Source: Clavaria fumosa
Taxonomy: Eukaryota > Basidiomycota > Agaricomycetes > Agaricales > Clavariaceae
Length of the DNA: 64,000 nt
NCBI GenBank assembly: GCA_951802425.1
Contig: OX637798.1
Coordinates: 310,001-374,000 of the forward strand
Reading direction: 5' to 3'
Shown in pieces: positions 33,302-44,194 of this stretch (its first letter is position 1; every line of letters begins with the position of its first letter). Under the pieces are notes generated by a model, which was not told the DNA's origin, did not search any database, and saw nothing but the letters and a program-made list of their open reading frames with translations. Both the position numbers and the translations under genes were made by a program.

Positions 33302-36300
33302 CTCCATGCCAAAAAAAGATTGAGCAGCCCAGAGAGCATAGTACGACTCTCCGGCTGCTCCGACTCCGATCGTACGGAACCGATACTCGATACCCTTTCC
33401 TTTCATCGTTCTCTTTCCCTTCTTGCCTCCTCTCCTTCTATTTCGTCTCCATTCAAAGCTATGATAGACTCCGGCACTGAACTTTGTTTCATTGACGCCA
33501 AATTTGCTTCTCGCTTCCGTCTTCCGAAAACTCCGGTGACCCCTCGGGAGGTCGTTTTTATTAACGGGACCACCTCCGTATGGGTTACCGAAGCGGTCTG
33601 GTTATCCATTCGGCTCTCCACCATGGATCCGACCGACGTCTTGTGTGTAGTTACCGATCTTGATCCCTCTAGTGATGTGATCTTGGGAATGAATTGGCTG
33701 TTCCAAAACAACCCGCTGGTTGACTGGATTACTGGCCAGATAAAGCCCAGACCATCTACAAAAGAGGAGAAAACTCCGAAATCTGATCCAGAGGGTGCAC
33801 CGGCCAGCACTCTCCACTCTGTCCCTCTGTCCACCTCTGTCCCTCTGTCTGTCTCCGCTCCGTGTGCTCCGGTTCAAATGTCGTCTGCAGCGACTCCGAA
33901 CCAGACCCGGACTCCATCTCCATCTCTGCCTCTGTCTCCGTCTTTGACCCAGTCTCTGACCTTTCCGTCTACTCCGTCTCTCCAGGAGACACCCAAAGTT
34001 TCTTTTGTGAATGCTGCTGCATTCGTCACGGCTTGTGGACTTCGCGGGTCCCAAGTCTTTGGCATGACGTTGTCGAGCGAGTCCGCGTGCGCGGCCTCCG
34101 CTTCGTTCAACGTCCCCGACACCACCCCCCAGGACCTCCTCTCCATTCTGGAGGAGTACAGGGACTTCCCAGATGTCTTCACTAAAAAGAAGGCAGATAC
34201 CCTTGCTCCGCATCGACCGTATGATTTAAAGATCAACCTGCTGGATGGCCAATCCCCTCCGCCAGGTGCAGTCTACTCTCTGTCGCAGTCCGAACTCAGC
34301 GAACTCCGCGAGTTTTTGGATGAGCACCTCCGCATCGGATTTATCCGTCCAAGCCGTTCTCTGCACGGAGCACCTGTGCTCTTTGTCTGGAAGAAGAACG
34401 GAACGCTCCGATTATGTGTTGATTTCCGTGGTCTCAATAAATTGACCAAAAAAGACCGTTATCCGCTCCCGCTGACTAAAGATCTTCTCGACGTTCCAGG
34501 AAAAGCCCGAATCTATACAAAACTCGACCTCCGACACGCGTATCACCTGGTCCGTATCGCTGAGGGTGACGAATAGAAGACCGCATTCCACACCTGATAC
34601 GGATCCTTTGAATGGTGTGTGATGCCTTTCGGGCTCACAAACGCGCCCGCCACATTCCAGCACTTTATGAACGACATATTCTCCGACCTTCTCGACACAT
34701 TCATGGTCGTCTACCTCGACGACATCCTAATTTACTCCGAGGATCCGAAACAACACGTTGAGCACGTCCGAGAGGTACTCCGAAGGCTCCGGGAGCACGG
34801 TCTCTTCCTGAACCCGGCTAAGTGTGAATTTCACGCTGAAACCATGGAGTATCTCGGATTTGTTTTATCTCCATCCGGACTTTCTATGGACACGGCTAAA
34901 GTGAAAACTATACAGGATTGGCCGACTCCACGGAAGGTCAAGGATGTCCAGTCCTTCCTCGGGTTCGCCAATTTCTACCGCCGCTTCGTCCATGGCTATT
35001 CCGAGATCGTCGCTCCGATGAACCGCTTGACGCATAAAAACATCGAGTGGCAGTGGTCCGATGATTGCCAGTCCGCGTTTGACTATCTAAAAACCGCGTT
35101 CTCCACGGCTCCGATCCTCTCGCACTTCATACCTGGAGCTCCACTGATAGTCGAAACGGACACCTCGGACTACGCTGTCGCCACGATACTTTCTACGGTC
35201 GCCTCCGACGGTGAAGTCCACCCTATCGCTTTTCATTCCCGCACCCTAGGCGTCTCCGAACTGAACTATGACACCCACGATAAGGAACTTCTCGCTATAT
35301 TTGAGGTGTTTACCGCTTGGAGGCACTATCTCGAAGGTTCTGAAATTCTGGTCGACGTTGTTACCGACCACAAGAACCTAGAGTACTTCTCCACGGTCCG
35401 CCTGCTCACCCGGCGTCAAGCCAGGTGGTCGGAGTTCCTTTCCCAGTTCAATTTCGTGATCCGATTCCGCCCCGGGCACCTCGGAATGAAACCCGATGCG
35501 TTGACTAGACGTTGGGACATCTATCCCAAAGAGGGGGATAGCGACTATGCCCGCGTCAATCCGCAAAACCTCTGGCCGATGTTCTCCAGCGAACAATTGA
35601 TATCGTCTCTCCGAGCCTCGTCGCTTTACGTACCCGCACTCCGCGCATCGTTTGTGATTGATGATCATCAACTCCGAGAGGACATCCGGTCTGGACTCTT
35701 GCTCGATCCTGTGATCGTCCTGATCCTAGAAGACCTCCGCTTGAACTCCGCGGACCCTAAGTGGTCCATGGACGACGACGAACTGCTCCGCGAGCGCGGA
35801 CGGATTTATGTACCGGACGTCAATGACCTCCGACTCCACGTTTTACGCGCGAGACATGATCACCCGCTCGCCGGACATTTCGGTCGGACCAAGACTACGG
35901 CCTTGGTCTTCAGGGATTATACCTGGCCGAAACTCCGAGGATTTGTATCGGACTTTTGCAAGTCTTGCATGACTTGTGGTAGGGCGAAAGCCCCTCGGCA
36001 TAAGCCATATGGAACGCTCAAGCAGCTACCCATACCCGAGAAACCGTGGAATTCCATTTCGATGGATTTCATCAAGCAACTCCCTGAGAGCTCCGGTTTT
36101 ACCGCAATATTGGTGGTTGTTGATAGGTTTACGAAGCAGGGAATCTTCATCCCGACGACCGACGAAGTGAACTCCACGGAGTTGGCCCGTCTATTCGTAT
36201 TCCACGTCTTCTCGAAACATGGAGTTCCGTCGCATGTCACCTCCGATCGCGGCTCCGAGTTCGTTTCCCGTTTTTTTCGCTCATTGGGTAAAGTCCTGGA

Positions 36301-37141
36301 CATGACTTTACACTTCACCTCCGGATATCATCCGGAGGGCGACGGACAGACGGAGCGGACTAACCAGACGTTGGAACAATACCTCTGTTGTTACTGCAAT
36401 TACCAGCAGGACAACTGGTCGCAGCTTCTACCCCTCGCCGAGTTTGCCTACAACAATGCCCCGAGCGCCACCACTGGGGTTTCTCCGTTCTTCGTGAACA
36501 AGGGTTATCATCCGAATATCTCGGTATTTCCCGAACGCGAAGTAACTTCGGTCCGTGCCCAAGAGCTCGCTGTAGACTTGGATCAGCTGCACCAAGAACT
36601 CCGTAACCAAATCGCCGAAGCGCAGAGTCGCTATCAGGGTCCGGCAGACAAACGTCGGACTCCGGCACCGGAGTTTAAGGTCGGAAACCGAGTATACGTA
36701 AAGGCGAAGTTTTTCTGTATGACCAGACCCTCCAAAAAACTCTCCGACAAGTTCCTCGGACCTTTCGAGATCATCGGAGAGGCCGGTTCGCACTCCTTCG
36801 TACTCCGACTCCCCGAGGCCATGTGAGCCGTCCACCCCGTCTTCCACATTTCCATGCTGGAGCCAGTCACTCCGAATACAATTCCGAATCGTACCATCAC
36901 CCTGCCTCCTCCGGTAGAGATCGATGGAGACTTAGAGCACGAAATCTCCGAAGTGCTCGACTCCAAGATCGACAAACGCCGCACCTGCAAACTCCTATAC
37001 CTGGTGCGGTGGTCCGGATACGAAGGAACCGATGAGGAAACATCCTGGCTTCCCGCTACGGAACTTGTCCACGCCTCCGAGGCCGTTTCGGATTTCCACC
37101 AAGCTTATCCGAACAAGCCCGGACCTCTCAATACCCTCTAG
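33302..37141 (+). pseudogene. pol of gypsy C (PR-RT-RH-IN-chromodomain), three stops
   Basis: One continuous frame with only three in-frame stops: TAG 34574-34576 (a Trp position), TGA 34595-34597 (an Arg position before YGSFEW) and TGA 36824-36826 (before AVHPVFHISM). Protease AMIDSGTELCFID; RT YLDDILIYSED; RNase H VTDHKNLEYF; integrase zinc site ending CMTCGRAK, then SMDFIKQLPE, SDRGSEFVS and GQTERTNQT; chromodomain LLYLVRWSGYEGTDEETSWL. All catalytic residues are present. The size and order are those of chromovirus Pol. The stops fit C-to-T or G-to-A transitions. Confidence 0.9.
33311..33317 (+). promoter_or_regulatory. Probable -1 frameshift slippery heptamer
   Basis: A-AAA-AAA in the gag frame (codons CCA AAA AAA GAT TGA), two codons before the gag stop; a -1 slip enters pol (AGA TTG AGC). 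It fits the X-XXY-YYZ rule. I did not resolve a downstream pseudoknot. Confidence 0.55.
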
Positions 37142-37675
37142 ACCTTTCTCCGTTCACTCCGATACCCCGAAATCTCTCTTATGCTTCTACTTACGTACAT
37201 TTTCCATTCAATCCAATTCCGTCTCTTTTCTCCGTTCACTCCGATACCCCGAAATCTCTCTTATGCTTCTACTTACGTACATTTTCTGTTCTATACTACT
37301 CCATCTCTCGCTTCTCCGTCTTCTCCAAAAAAAAAAAAAAAAAAAAAAACCCGTATTTCTGTCTCTCTGTCTCTCTGTCTCTCCGTCTCTCTCTCTGTTC
37401 CTGCCTCCGAAAACTCCGAAAACTCAAAAAAAAACCTCCTTTCTTCTTATTCCTCTTCTCCGTAAACTCCGAACCTTTGATTTTTTCTCCCAAGTCTGAC
37501 TCCGAACCTCTCTTCATCTTCTCCGTGTTGTCTTACTTTATTTTCCTTTCACTCCGCTTACTTTTCACTCGAGTTCAAAGATAAAAAACAAAAATTTTAT
37601 AATAAAAAAAAGAAAAAAAAAAAAGAAAAAAAAAAAAAAGAAACAATAAATACAAGTATATAAATTTTTTATTTT
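37142..37675 (+). repeat. Low-complexity spacer of gypsy C
   Basis: Two near-identical 80-bp direct repeats (CCGTTCACTCCGATACCCCG type, 37151-37300), an A-tract near 37328-37350, (GTCTCTCT)n and then an A-rich block 37580-37675. No coding sequence seen. Confidence 0.6.
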
Positions 37676-38770
37676 TTAGGCGGAGGGGGGCGAGCCAGGC
37701 GACGCCTGCAAAATTCCTTCGGGCTCCTTAAGCCCGGACTCCGCTCCCACTTCTCCTGCCTCCGCCTCCGCCTCCGCCTCTTCCTCCGCCTCTTTCTCCG
37801 ACCCCACCTCCTTCGCCTTTCCCTTCTCCTTCTCCTTCCCCGTCATCTCCACCACCATGTCCTCTGTCTCCGCTTCCTCCGCCTCCGCCCTCAGAACCTC
37901 TGCCTTCTCCTTCCTCACCTCCTCCGCTGCCTCCGCCTTCTCCGCCACCTCCATCCTCTTCCCCCACTTCTCCAAAATCCCGCGGAGAATCTTCCGATCC
38001 TCTGCCGCGGCCTTCCGCTCCGCTGCAGCTTCCGCCCTCCACTCCTCCATCGCAAACACCCCCCTCAGGACCACGCTATGCATGGCCTGCATCAAATTTT
38101 TAACCTCCTCCTCCATCCGCCAACCCCGCGGCACCCACATCTCCGCCCTATCCTCCTCCGACTCCGCGGACCGCTTGGTCCGCGTCCCCTTCGCCTTTTT
38201 CCGCTCCGGCCTCTCCGCCTCTCCTCCTCCGCACTTCTGCTTCGCCCCCGCACAGGCGTTGCAGGCCGTCCCCCACCCCCCACTCGGCCACACACAGGCC
38301 ACCCCCAACCTATGGCATCGCGCGCACTCTGCACGATCTGCCTCCGTCTCCAGTGTCGGAGACCGCTTCCTCCCCACCCCTTGCTCCCGCGCCACCTCCG
38401 CCGCCCTCCGCTTCGCTTCCACCGCCTTCGCCCTCTCCAGCTCCTCCCGCCGCACCCTATCCGCTACCTCCCTCGCTTTCCGCTCCTCCTCCTCCCGCCT
38501 CCGTCGCTCCTCCTCCTCCCTCACCCTTTTCTCCCTCAACGCATTAATTTTCTTCGTGAGGGCAGCGATCTCGGGGTCCTCGTCCACCGCGCGAGGTTGC
38601 GTGGGGGCGGCGACGACGGGTCGTGGGCGAGGGCGGGAGGGGCGACTGGGCCCGGCTCTGGGCGTCGATTGCGTGTTGGACATGATAAGTTTTTTGAAAG
38701 GAATTGCCCGTGTTAGGGGCGAGTGGTGGGAGTGATGAATTAAGGAAGAGAAAAGTGGAGTGCGACGCAC
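37676..38770 (-). CDS. Antisense coiled-coil protein with Zn2Cys6-type cluster, in gypsy C
   Basis: An uninterrupted 364-codon frame on the strand opposite to gag-pol, between pol and the 3' LTR. A more natural start may be Met30 (MSNTQSTPRAGPSRP, about 38683). Residues 68-130 are a charged coiled coil (KKINALREKRVREEEERRRR). Cys149, 152, 159, 170, 173 and 180 give CX2CX6CX10CX2CX6C, the spacing of fungal Zn2Cys6 binuclear clusters (38231-38326), followed by basic residues (ERKKAKGTRTKR). Residues 225-330 are a second Glu/Lys/Ala-rich coil; the end is acidic. A DNA-binding dimer is a reasonable inference, though Zn2Cys6 domains usually sit at the N-terminus. The frame is G+C-rich and repetitive, which lengthens chance frames, but the cysteine spacing argues for a real gene. 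Confidence 0.6.
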   Translation of the reverse strand: MRRTPLFSSLIHHSHHSPLTRAIPFKKLIMSNTQSTPRAGPSRPSRPRPRPVVAAPTQPRAVDEDPEIAALTKKINALREKRVREEEERRRREEEERKAREVADRVRREELERAKAVEAKRRAAEVAREQGVGRKRSPTLETEADRAECARCHRLGVACVWPSGGWGTACNACAGAKQKCGGGEAERPERKKAKGTRTKRSAESEEDRAEMWVPRGWRMEEEVKNLMQAMHSVVLRGVFAMEEWRAEAAAERKAAAEDRKILRGILEKWGKRMEVAEKAEAAEEVRKEKAEVLRAEAEEAETEDMVVEMTGKEKEKGKAKEVGSEKEAEEEAEAEAEAGEVGAESGLKEPEGILQASPGSPPSA

Positions 38771-38912
38771 ACAATCGTTTTAAACCCCCAAAAAAAATTC
38801 GGACTCCGATCGAAGCGCTGCGAAACTCCGGTGCTAACTTGATATGGGAGCCACGTGTTCACGTGGACTTTGGCCACAGGGTCTCAGGGGTTCGACCCTA
38901 AGAGGAGGATAC

Positions 38913-39637
38913 TGTTACGACCCCATCCGCTTGCATAAGCACTATCCCCGCCCCGGACTCCGAGCTCCGTACCAACTCCAATCCGCTCCGCCATAACTCC
39001 GTACGCCCCGCTCCGCATCTTCGTCGGACTTTACTCCACCGACCTTCGGACCATTCGGACTTCGTTCTAGAACCTTCTCCCTCCATCCCCTCATTCTGTT
39101 CACTACTGAGAGGATACCCTTGACCCATGGGAGTCGCTTTTGTTGTTGTTTCTTTGTTCCAAGAAAATTGCACAGGCACAAGTGGTGAAACTCTCCTAGT
39201 AATTTGATATGTACATTGTTTCACATTACTCCTATACTCTGTCCTTGCAGTATAAGTTTCCACCTGTATCTCCCTGCTCCTCAGTTCGAATATTAACGTC
39301 TCTTGATCCTAAAAACATCTCTGAGCTTTCGTCCTCATCATCCTCGACGTTCTCCACATCATCCGATCAACTCCGACCAACTCCGACGGACTCCGATCAA
39401 CTTCAGAGTTTTGATTTGTGTTCTGATCCTCCCTTAGGTATTGTTCTTGTTTGATAAATAGGGACACGTATATACGCGGTGGCACAACACATACGTTGAG
39501 GCCGCAGTCCCATAAGTCTCTCTTCCTCGTGTTTACTTCTCCGTTTCTCCGATATCGGACTCCGACCGGACTCCGATAGAATATCTCCGCTCCGCTCCGC
39601 TAACCCCTTCGCCGCTAACCTTGTTAGGACCGTGACA
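38913..39637 (+). repeat. 3' LTR of gypsy C
   Basis: Same length as the 5' LTR. A GAGGAGGATAC purine tract precedes it and CCAAC follows. Confidence 0.95.
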
Positions 39638-41567
39638 CCAACACATTATTGTGCCTTGGCTATCACTCCATTTGGTCCAACTACAGCCACTGTAGTGGAT
39701 CACTATGGAATTCCATCATCAATCCATCAATCACTCAAGGAGACCATCAACAATCATCTCCAGAAGACATGGCTGAAGGTCATAACTGAAATGCTTGATG
39801 AGGACCAAGAAACTGCAGGTATGATCACCCAGGATCTCATCAGTGCAATGATGAATGATCTCACCAATGTCAATGTGCAAGGTATGTCTTTTGTCTTTCC
39901 TCACTACTCAGGCTCAGCAAGCACAACTAGGTTAGCATGAATTTATGTTGGATTGCAAGCTGGTATATCACTGTGTTGTTCTTCTGTACATGTTTTCACA
40001 TGACTTTGTTGAACCATTTGTCTAGCTGTTTCGCAGAAAGAAAAAAAAACTTTGTTTGGTCCTGCTCACTGCATCATATGCCACCCCTCAATCTTACTGT
40101 CAACCAAGCAGTAGCTGTCAGACAATGGAAGCCAGCCATGCAACATGTGCCTCTTACAGCTGAGCAAAAAAGGTTGAAGCAGGAAGAAAGACAGAAGTGG
40201 CAGATCAAGATCAATGCAGAATGTGCTCAGTTTTTTTCTGATGCAACTGCAAGAGCCTCAGAGTTATCCAAAAGATTCGGGAAGTCCCAATGATATTTCC
40301 TTGACTGTTTTTTCTATGGTGGTGCAAGAATGCTCACAGAACGGGCCAAGGGGAATTTGTGGAATGCCTGGATTTCACAGAAGGCTGATAAGGAAAATGA
40401 AGGTGTGTGAATTGGTACTTTACTTTCAATTTACTGATACTGGTATTAGATGCTGCATGCCCACTTCCTGCAACTGAGATTCAGCAAGTTCATAGGAATG
40501 AGTATGATGTGCTCACTGCTCAAGAGAAAGCCCTTATGGTGGCCGAGCATCAAGCAGAAAAAGAAGGGCTCAAGATGATTCCTAGGGTTACAGCTTGAGG
40601 CCATGACAAGATGTCACAAACATCATCAGGAATATGGAAATGCTGGTGCGTACCTTGTTGAAAAAAGTTCTATGAGAGGTAATTCTCCTCAGCTCAAGGG
40701 TCTTAATGTTCAGGTTGGCATCAAAGCATTCTTCTGTATTGTAAGATCTTCCACAAACTTCCATTTGATGCCACAATGGTATTTTTCCAACCCCAAGCTG
40801 GAGCAGCCCTTGGCTATCACTGTGTGAAGGCAGTGGGATACAAGTGAAGTCAGTGCCAAACTTGAGGCATTTGCCATTGTGGGGTCAGATATGATGAGTG
40901 CATCCTTTATTGTACATGTCTACCCATACTTACCATGTCAAAGACCTGCTCAAAACTTCGAAGGCAAAAGCTGATTTTCTCAAGGGACAGATTTGTGATG
41001 GGATCAGCAATATGCTTGGTGCATACTGGCCACTCAGATGTTTTTCATATCATTGATTCTTCACTTTCAATCTAGCAAAGATTACCAATAATCTGAAGGC
41101 CATGATGCAGTATGTCAACTATGAGAAGGACATCATCATCAAGTATGGGGTTGCACTTGAAGGATGGACACATCCCACTTGGGCAAATCCCAGCAATCTT
41201 AGTACTAGCCTTCTGCCTATTCAGGCCCTTGCAAATGCAGTCAAGAATGGCACATGTCATTTCAGGACCCTCACTGCCAAGGAGCAGCAGCAGTGTGAAA
41301 CAGAGTACTTCAGGAAGGCTACTTCAGGACAGATTGTGCAGAGGAAAATCTGCAAGGACAAAGGCACAAGGCGCAAACAAACTATGGATGAGCCACCCAG
41401 CACAGGATCAAACTCAACACAAGAGCAGTACACATGCAAGACTGTCAATGGTAAAAACATTGTTGTGATTGATACTGACCTTCCATCTTCCAAGACATCT
41501 TCCAATTCAGATGGTGATGATGATCCGCCCTTGTCGAGTAAACACCATCAGATCCATGCAGGGACTG

Positions 41568-42292
41568 TGTCACGGTCCTAACAAGGTTAGCGGCGAAGGG
41601 GTTAGCGGAGCGGAGTGGAGATATTCTATCGGAGTCCGGTTGGAGTCCGATATCGGAGAAACGGAGAAGTAAACACGAGGAAGAGAGACTTATGGAACTG
41701 CGGCCTCAACGTATGTGTTGTGCCACCGCGTATATACGTGTCCCTATTTATCAAACAAGAACAATACCTAAGGGAGGATCAGAACACAAGTCAAAACTCC
41801 AAAGTTGATCGGAGTCTGTCGGAGTTGGTCGGAGTTGATCGGATGACGTGGAGAACGTCGAGGATGATGAGGACGAAAGCTCAGAGATGTTTTTAGGATC
41901 AAGAGATGTTAATATTCGAACTGAGGAGCAGGGAGATACAGGTGGAAACTTATACTGCAAGGACAGAGTATAGGAGTAATGTGAAACAATGTACATATCA
42001 AATTACTAGGAGAGTTTCACCACTTGTGCCTGTGCAATTTTCTTGGAACAAAGAAACAACAACAAAAGCGACTCCCATGGGTCAAGGGTATCCTCTCAGT
42101 AGTGAACAGAATGAGGGGATGGAGGGAGAAGGTTCTAGAACGAAGTCCGAATGGTCCGAAGGTCGGCGGAGTAAAGTCCGATGAAGATGCGGAGCGGGGC
42201 GTACGGAGTTACGGCGGAGCGGATCGGAGTTGGTACGGAGCTCGGAGTCCGGGGTGGGGATAGTGCTTATGCAAGCGGATGGGGTCGTAACA
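41568..42292 (-). repeat. Solo C-type LTR, inverted, without target duplication
   Basis: Full 725-bp C-family LTR in reverse orientation. Flanks GACTG and GAGAG do not match, and the sequences on each side come from different elements (accessory-like gene on the left, A-family LTR on the right). This suggests recombination between LTRs at different loci. Confidence 0.85.
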
Positions 42293-43287
42293 GAGAGAAC
42301 CTATGGGGTTCGAAGGAATCAGTATCAACTCGAATAGGAGAAAATACTTAAGCGCGCAAGTTTATATGAGCGTGGAGGATGAGTTAGAAATGTCTTGATG
42401 ATCTTGAGGTCACCAAGAGAGACAAGACCTATCAATTGTGATGGTTCCAAGCTCAAAGGGCGTCGTGGCATCAAGCTTAAACCAAAGTGTGTCAATATCA
42501 AGTCTGGAGTACCGTAAGTACATGCGAGGCTTTATATACATACGTACAGAGAGTATAACAGAAAAGGAAAAGTACAGAGGTCGCCAAACGACAGAACTAT
42601 AGTAGTACGGGGTATAGCTGGTCATAAAGTGACCATGTGTATATTCTACTAAGGTTGTGAGGGGTAAGGGAAACATAAGTAAATTCGCAAACCTGACTGG
42701 TCATGGGTCATGACTTAGTTAAATAATCATATGGGTAACTATAACTACGAAGAGATGCTTTGGTCATAATTATCATAGTTATAGATGACTGGGGAGAAGA
42801 AAGGAAGCATAATTTGAAGTAGTGCTCAACTGGTCACCAGCAGTGTGTTTCATCGTTAAGGTCACAAGGTCCAAGAGTGGTCATGTGAGTGGCGGCGGTA
42901 ACACAGGTGGTGCTAGTGATGCAGGTGACTGTGGGCGGGAAGTCACATGGGTAATGCTGGTAACGCGGGTAACGCTAGTGGCATCAGTGGTGCCACGCAG
43001 CAAGTCATGTGCCGGCTGAGGAAGATTGCATAATTGCGTGTCACACCTCAATTTGGCAGGTTCGGGTGGTAAACATATGTAGGGTAAGGTGGCGGGAGGT
43101 GACACGAGTATAGTATGATGGTCATGAGTGTTGTGTGAACGCGGGAGAGGTCGAGGAGGCTTCCGGAAGGGGATGGCGGGTTCCAGAAGTGTGTAGAGGA
43201 GCTCGCAAGGTTGTAGAGGGATGTTGGGAGGCTTGTAGGTGCTGGTAAAGTTGGTTTGGGCAAGGGAAAAATGAATGGGTCCTGACA
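42293..43287 (-). repeat. A-family LTR fragment
   Basis: Reverse-strand copy beginning TGTCAGGACCC at 43287 and cut off in the middle (after GGTTCTCT) by the C-type solo LTR. Includes TATA and the CAAGTCT primer-complement region near 42490-42540. Confidence 0.75.
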
Positions 43288-43844
43288 ATAATGTAGTTAT
43301 ATACTACTGTAGGTAAAGAGGGGAACATATTTGAAAGGTACAGTATATGCAGCTGACTGTTGGTGGCACATTTGAGTGTTAAAGTTGTGGTATCATGAGG
43401 TGGGTCATGTGGGTGGTGCTAGTGATGTAGGTGACCTTGGGCAGGGGGTCATGTGAGTAACGCTGGTAGTGCTGGTAGTGTCATAGCACCAGTGGTGCTG
43501 GTAGTGCTGGTGGTATCAATAGTGCTGGTGATGCTGGTAGTGTTGGTGGTGCCATGCAGCAAGTCACATGCTGAATAAAGAGATTTGCATGGCTGCATGT
43601 CACATGTCAATATGAAGGGTTCAGGCAGGGGATACATGCATGGTGAGCTTGTGAGGGGTTGCATGAGTATAGTGTGGTGGTCACAAGTGTTATGTGAAGG
43701 TGAGGGAAACCAGGGAGGCTTCTGGAAGAGAGCAACAAATTTCAGAAGTGCACAGGGTGGTTTGTGAGGTTATGGAGAGGTGTCAGGAGGTTGTAGGTGC
43801 TGGTAGGGTTGATTTGGGTAAGGAAAAATGGGTGGGTCCTGACA
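43288..43844 (-). repeat. Second, diverged A-family LTR U3 fragment
   Basis: Another reverse copy of the U3 part, beginning TGTCAGGACCC at 43844, with an expanded GCTGGTAGTG-type minisatellite at 43455-43555. Confidence 0.65.
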
Positions 43845-44194
43845 GTGCTCCCTGCTCCCCCTGTGGCACTATCAGATAGTCACCAATATACCAGCATACC
43901 ATTGCCCTTGTATCATTGTCTACTCTCCTGTTTCTGCAGTGATGTCATTCAGCAATTGTGTTTCCCTCCATCTCCACAAAGTGAGTGCACCAATACCTCT
44001 GAATTACATTTGACTCAACATGTGATCATCACCAATGTGTTACTCATGTGAACCCAAACTCATGACTCAACACATGACTGTCACCAACATTATCAGCATG
44101 ACTCTCATTTAGTGTTGCCACAGCTATGACTAATAGCTGACTAATAGTCATAGCCATAGCTGATTGTAGCTGTAGCCCAGCTGGTAGGCAGCTA

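Larger units (their letters stand above)
31773..33323 (+). pseudogene. gag of gypsy C, interrupted by a MITE
   Basis: Starts MPTTCSGARPPPPVADDVDI; capsid through RDPDTFDGSDAKKLKSFLVQ. The MITE at 32130 introduces a stop. Element plus duplication is 375 bp, so the same frame resumes at 32505 and reads FALEWFEPMILDGEDHPVL, LTKYTISFNRFASIVHWDEY, a Ser/Thr-rich linker and the knuckle CLFCGIAGHKANEC. Ends at TGA 33321. Overlaps pol by 22 nt in the -1 frame. Apart from the insertion it is undamaged, so the MITE was probably gained after retrotransposition or was tolerated in trans. Confidence 0.85.
31008..39637 (+). mobile_element. Full-length Ty3/gypsy element C (8630 bp)
   Basis: Two 725-bp LTRs (31008-31732, 38913-39637), perfect CCAAC target duplication (31003-31007, 39638-39642). 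Order: LTR, self-priming PBS, gag, pol with chromodomain, an A/pyrimidine-rich spacer, an antisense zinc-cluster gene, 3' LTR. A 368-bp inverted-repeat element is nested in gag. LTRs differ at about 11 sites, all at CpG. Confidence 0.95.
30164..41567 (+). pseudogene. KDZ-accessory-like gene, interrupted by gypsy C
   Basis: 5' part 30164-31007: MDGTTLPRCPALPEYLKAHV, a coiled-coil stretch (QSELDELKEAKVDHDELIET) and a Pro/Ser-rich region. 3' part 39643-41567: YGIPSSIHQSLKETINNHLQ; PLTAEQKRLKQEERQKWQIK; an HMG-box-like segment (GNLWNAWISQKADKE, later QQVHRNEYDVLTAQEKALM); EAFFCIVRSS; then YEKDIIIKYGVALEGWTHPT and a basic/acidic tail. The C-terminal half matches in order the gene beside the KDZ transposase (52.5-53.67 kb). 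Frames and stops show decay. Removing gypsy C and one CCAAC copy rejoins a frame (PLSP-THYCALA). Function unknown. Confidence 0.55.

Noticed and set aside
37857..38735. 292-codon forward frame in gypsy C
   Set aside because: It is the complement of the antisense zinc-cluster gene; Ser/Pro/Arg-rich low complexity without domain, while the reverse frame has the ordered cysteines and coiled coils.
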